This document shows, in pieces, positions 4,854-7,162 of a stretch of 7,162 bases of DNA (the stretch's first letter is position 1; each line of letters begins with the position of its first letter). The position numbers were made by a program, and so were the translations under genes. Source of the DNA: DASZTV01 sp035547515 (GTDB taxonomy: Bacteria; Actinomycetota; Actinomycetes; JAFAQI01); the NCBI GenBank assembly GCA_035547515.1, contig DASZUS010000005.1:1-7162 (forward strand), read 5' to 3'. The notes under the pieces are model-generated. The model had not been told where the DNA came from and searched no databases. It was given only the letters and a program-made list of their open reading frames with translations.

Positions 4854-4930
4854 CGATGCGGAGCGCGGGTGGAACCGAACCGTCACGGCCGCCGTCCAAC
4901 CGGCGTCGTCTGGGATCGGGGAGGGACCAA

Positions 4931-5446
4931 ATGCGCAACCTGCGTAGCAGCATCGTCGCGGCGGGAGTCACCGCCATCACCCTTGGCTCGCTCGTACCCG
5001 CGTTCGCCGCGGACAGCGCCACCCACCTGAAGGGCCACGGTCACGGGACCTGGCAGCTCAAGCCGAGCAACCCCGACACCGGCACCCAGCGGATCCTCCG
5101 CGGGCACGGCCACTTCTCGGTCGGCGACGCCAAGGTCCGCGGCAGCGTGCTCGCGCCGGGCTTCGTGGTCGAGGGCTCATGCCACGTTTCGCTGCGTCTG
5201 GTCACGGACGGCGGATCGATCAAGGTGGTCGGCCACAGCAAGGTGCAGTCGCGCTCCGACGGCACGATCTGCGACGGGACGGACGTCCGCTTCCGGTTCC
5301 ACACCACCGCAGGGACGGGCGACCTTGCCGGGGCGAGCTCTCGCGGTGCGGGTCGCGTGACTCTCACGGACGCCTCAGCGGATGGCGACCATGGCGGGTT
5401 CACGCTGAAGCTGCGGGACCGCAGCTCCTACCGTCACCAGTCGTAG
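4931..5446 (+). CDS. Secreted protein of unknown function
   Basis: This is a 171-residue protein. Residues 1-26 form a Sec signal peptide (MRNLRSS, hydrophobic 8-24, cleavage after AFA). The mature part is polar, Gly-rich and beta-type: GHGHGTWQL (35-43), RGHGHFSV (58-65), GSVLAPGFVVEGSCHVSLRL (71-90), GGSIKVVGHSKV (94-105) and AGTGDLAGASSRGAGRVTL (127-145). Cys84 and Cys114 could form a disulfide. The GTGxxxGAxxxGxGxV pattern recalls small extracellular beta-barrels of the calycin or allene-oxide-cyclase type, but no family can be named. ATG 4931 is preferred over an in-frame ATG at 4856 because GGGGAGGGA precedes it and the signal peptide then begins correctly. It may be co-transcribed with the oxidoreductase upstream, although the two have no obvious functional link. 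Confidence 0.75.
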   Translation: MRNLRSSIVAAGVTAITLGSLVPAFAADSATHLKGHGHGTWQLKPSNPDTGTQRILRGHGHFSVGDAKVRGSVLAPGFVVEGSCHVSLRLVTDGGSIKVVGHSKVQSRSDGTICDGTDVRFRFHTTAGTGDLAGASSRGAGRVTLTDASADGDHGGFTLKLRDRSSYRHQS

Positions 5447-5463
5447 TACCGCGTCACCAGCGT

Positions 5464-5483
5464 GCCGCCGTCGTTCGGCAGGC
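5464..5483 (+). terminator. Weak hairpin between convergent genes
   Basis: GCCGCCG (5464-5470) can pair with CGGCAGGC (5476-5483), with one bulged A and a 5-base loop, 17 bases after the secreted-protein stop and before the convergent SDR stop at 5545. No T-tract follows, so it is only a possible terminator. Nothing else is seen in the 98 bases between the two genes. Confidence 0.25.
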
Positions 5484-5544
5484 GCGTTGATCTGCCGCGA
5501 CACCTCGATCCGTTCTGCGCTTACGTCGGGCCCTCTTTGTCGGC

Positions 5545-6303
5545 TCAGCCGGCGGTGATGCCGTTGTCGCTGGAGACGATCGCGCCGTGGATGTTCTTGG
5601 CCTCGTCGGAGGCGAGGAAGCAGAACAGCGCAGCGATGTCCTCGGGCTTGGCGAAGCCGCGGGGACTCGTGTAGCGGCCGACGAGATCCCAGTCGACGTC
5701 GTCCGGCATCGAGAAGTTGCGCACCAGGGCGGTGTCGACCCCGCCGGGTGCGATCGCGACGACGCGCAGCGGGCGCTTGACGTACTCCATCGCCAGAGAC
5801 CGGGTCAGCTGTACGACGGCGCCCTTGGTCATCGTGTAGAGCACGGAGTAGGCCTGGCCCATCAGGCCCGCGTTGGACGCGATGTTGACGATGACGCCGT
5901 TCTGCTCGAGCAGGTGCGGGATCGCGGCTTGGGCGAGAAAGAAGTAGGCGTCGACGTTGACGCCGAACATCCGGCGGTACTCCGCCTCGGTCACGTCCGT
6001 GACGTGGGAGTTCGCGCCGATGCCCGCGACGTTGCCGAGGATGTCGAGCCGGCCGAACTCCTTCACAGCGTCCGCGACAGCCGCCCGACATTCGGTGATC
6101 TCGATGACGTTCGTCGTACGTCCGACCACGTTGTCGCCGCCCAGCTCGACGGTCTCCTTGAGGCTGGTCTCCTCGATGTCGAGCGCGAGAACTCGGGCAC
6201 CCTCAGCCGACAGCCGAAGCGTTGTGGCCCGGCCAATGCCGGACCCGGCACCCGTAATCAGGGCCACCCGCCCGTCGAACCGACCTGGCTCGTTCACGTC
6301 CAC
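5545..6303 (-). CDS. SDR family NAD(P)-dependent oxidoreductase
   Basis: This 252-residue classical short-chain dehydrogenase/reductase has the full motif set: TGAGSGIG (17-24) for the dinucleotide, Asp42 after the second strand (favouring NAD(H)), NVAG (91-94), Asn116 in the helix-4 position, Ser143, and YTMTK (156-160) giving the Tyr-Lys pair, then APGGVDT (185-191). The C-terminus SSDNGITAG replaces the common 'vDGGxtxx'. The likely reaction is oxidation of a hydroxyl, for example a 3-hydroxyacyl-CoA or sterol hydroxyl, inferred from the adjacent hydratase and thioesterase genes. It is last in the minus-strand run, 40 bases after the thioesterase stop. GTG 6303 is given as start. GTG at 6297, two codons later, is an equal candidate because GGCGGGG is better spaced for it. 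Confidence 0.92.
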   Translation of the reverse strand: MDVNEPGRFDGRVALITGAGSGIGRATTLRLSAEGARVLALDIEETSLKETVELGGDNVVGRTTNVIEITECRAAVADAVKEFGRLDILGNVAGIGANSHVTDVTEAEYRRMFGVNVDAYFFLAQAAIPHLLEQNGVIVNIASNAGLMGQAYSVLYTMTKGAVVQLTRSLAMEYVKRPLRVVAIAPGGVDTALVRNFSMPDDVDWDLVGRYTSPRGFAKPEDIAALFCFLASDEAKNIHGAIVSSDNGITAG

Positions 6304-6343
6304 GTCCCCGCCCGCCGCAGGGAATCGGCTCCGCCGATGCTCA

Positions 6344-6994
6344 TCATGCCCCTCCTGCCGGCTGTCCGAAGATGCCGAGGTAGTCCTGTCCTTCGCGCGG
6401 CGCGATGAACAAGCCGTGCGCCTCGCTGATCAACACCCCGTCGAGGCGGCACTCGCCGCGGATCCAGCGTTTGCGACCCTCGATCGACTCGATCCAACCG
6501 CGAAGCTGCAGCTCGCGGTTGAGCGGGGTCGGCTTGCGGTAGTCGACGTGCAGGAACGCCGTGAACCCGGGCATGAGCTGTACGTAACCCAGCAGCTCGT
6601 CGAACATCGCCGCGACGAAGCCGCCGTGGCAGTGGCCGGGAGGACCTTCGTACGCCGGGCCGAACGTGACCGTGGCTTCCACGTGGTAGTCGTCCGGTCC
6701 GTCATCGACCACCCACATCGACAGCGGCGGGGCGATCGGATTCGCCATGCCGGACAGCGGGCTGTGGTTGACGAAGTCGCGCGGCTGCAACCCGGCCTCG
6801 CTGATCTCCCACGACTTCGAGCGCTCGGGTAGCTCGTCGAGGCTGTCGGCGAAGGAGTTCGCTGCCTCGGCGGCGCGGTCGAGCTGCTCGGCCGGGGGAC
6901 GTACGACGACAAGCCGGGCGATGATCCGCCGCATCGCGTCGGCGAGCCGCTGCGCCGCCGCCTTGTCCTCGTCGAGCTGGTCCACGTCCGCCAC
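6344..6994 (-). CDS. PaaI-type hotdog-fold acyl-CoA thioesterase
   Basis: This is a 216-residue protein. Residues 1-62 are a charged helical N-terminal extension, and the hotdog domain follows from about 75. Its signature is FGPAYEGPPGHCHGGFVAAM (111-130) followed by FDELLG (131-136). The HGG turn and acidic residue (Asp132 or Glu133) at the start of the central helix are the usual catalytic elements of PaaI/4HBT enzymes. A late strand FTAFLHVDYRKPTPLNREL (145-163) is also typical. It should hydrolyse an acyl-CoA thioester in the cytoplasm; chain type is unknown. GTG (complement of 6992-6994) follows GAGGA at good spacing. It begins nine bases after the enoyl-CoA hydratase stop, so the two are almost certainly co-transcribed. 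Confidence 0.85.
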   Translation of the reverse strand: MADVDQLDEDKAAAQRLADAMRRIIARLVVVRPPAEQLDRAAEAANSFADSLDELPERSKSWEISEAGLQPRDFVNHSPLSGMANPIAPPLSMWVVDDGPDDYHVEATVTFGPAYEGPPGHCHGGFVAAMFDELLGYVQLMPGFTAFLHVDYRKPTPLNRELQLRGWIESIEGRKRWIRGECRLDGVLISEAHGLFIAPREGQDYLGIFGQPAGGA

Positions 6995-7003
6995 TGGCTG
7001 TCC

Positions 7004-7162
7004 TCAGTCCTTGAAGTCCGGCGGGCGCTTCTCTTTGCGCGCCGTGATCGCCTCTTCGAAGTTACGTGTGGTCAGCCGGACGTAGAGCTGCGAGAGGCCT
7101 TCGTTGCGCATGTGCGCGGAGAGGCTGCCGCCATCGAGACTGGCCGCGAGCATCCGCTTGGT
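7004..7162 (-). CDS. Enoyl-CoA hydratase/isomerase family protein, C-terminal end only
   Basis: Fifty-two codons enter from the right edge and stop at TGA (complement of 7004-7006). The sequence TKRML..., LSAHMRNEGLSQLYVRLTT and RNFEEAITARKEKRPPDFKD is the C-terminal trimerisation helix region of crotonase-fold proteins. Its 'F-E-E-A-x-x-A-R-x-E-K-R-x-P-x-F' ending is characteristic. The active-site oxyanion-hole and Glu regions are outside the window, so hydratase cannot be told from isomerase. It is first in the visible part of a minus-strand operon with a thioesterase and an SDR enzyme, pointing to acyl-CoA catabolism. Confidence 0.85.
   Translation of the reverse strand, partial: TKRMLAASLDGGSLSAHMRNEGLSQLYVRLTTRNFEEAITARKEKRPPDFKD

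Noticed and set aside
3996..4886. Minus-strand open frame of 296 codons
   Set aside because: It is antisense to a well-supported LLM oxidoreductase and its sequence is a low-complexity shadow rich in Arg, Leu, Asp and Val.
4856..4930. Upstream ATG start for the small secreted protein
   Set aside because: It would put 25 polar, Arg/Pro-rich residues before the signal peptide. ATG 4931 has a strong GGGGAGGGA ahead of it.
5587..6408. Plus-strand open frame of 273 codons opposite the SDR gene
   Set aside because: The opposite strand carries all SDR motifs in order. This frame shows only repeated Asp/Val/Arg shadows and no domain.

Overview
The window looks like chromosome from a high-GC actinobacterium. 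The evidence is GTG starts, GC-rich codon third positions, a short resuscitation-promoting-factor (Rpf) gene behind a c-di-AMP (ydaO-type) riboswitch, a DUF222/13E12-type gene, F420-type luciferase-like oxidoreductases and TANNNT motifs placed for leaderless transcripts. The genus cannot be fixed from the sequence alone.

Left part (1-1965): the last 50 residues of a luciferase-like (LLM) oxidoreductase end at 154. A 12-bp hairpin follows, whose loop carries the likely ribosome-binding site and GTG start of an RDD-family membrane protein (195-647). Next comes a secreted protein with an M15-peptidase-like metal-binding core (751-1746). It converges on a 66-residue Cys/His-rich protein on the minus strand (1758-1958). 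One 8-bp hairpin holds the stop codons of both.

Middle part (1966-3974): a gene-poor stretch has one possible small minus-strand gene and two DnaA-box-like words. A DUF222-HNH gene follows (2387-3288). It is broken: the DUF222 part runs straight into the last piece of an HNH domain in another frame, so an internal segment has been lost. Converging on it from the right is a minimal Rpf-like muralytic enzyme (3334-3684, minus), whose leader is a c-di-AMP riboswitch with its 3' end against the Shine-Dalgarno sequence. An unusual pair of overlapping inverted repeats marks the 5' edge of this riboswitch.

Right part (3975-7162): divergent from rpf, an Rv1855c-type F420-dependent LLM oxidoreductase (3975-4853) probably has a leaderless transcript. 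It is followed by a small secreted protein of unknown function (4931-5446). Converging on these is a minus-strand run read as enoyl-CoA hydratase (partial, 7162-7004), hotdog thioesterase (6994-6344) and SDR dehydrogenase (6303-5545), with gaps of 9 and 40 bases. This looks like an acyl-CoA beta-oxidation-type operon acting on a fatty, steroid or similar CoA ester; the substrate cannot be read from the sequence.

No tRNA, rRNA, CRISPR array, insertion sequence or prophage was seen. The most interesting parts are the rpf riboswitch with its alternative hairpin, the start codon in a hairpin loop, and the internally deleted DUF222-HNH gene.
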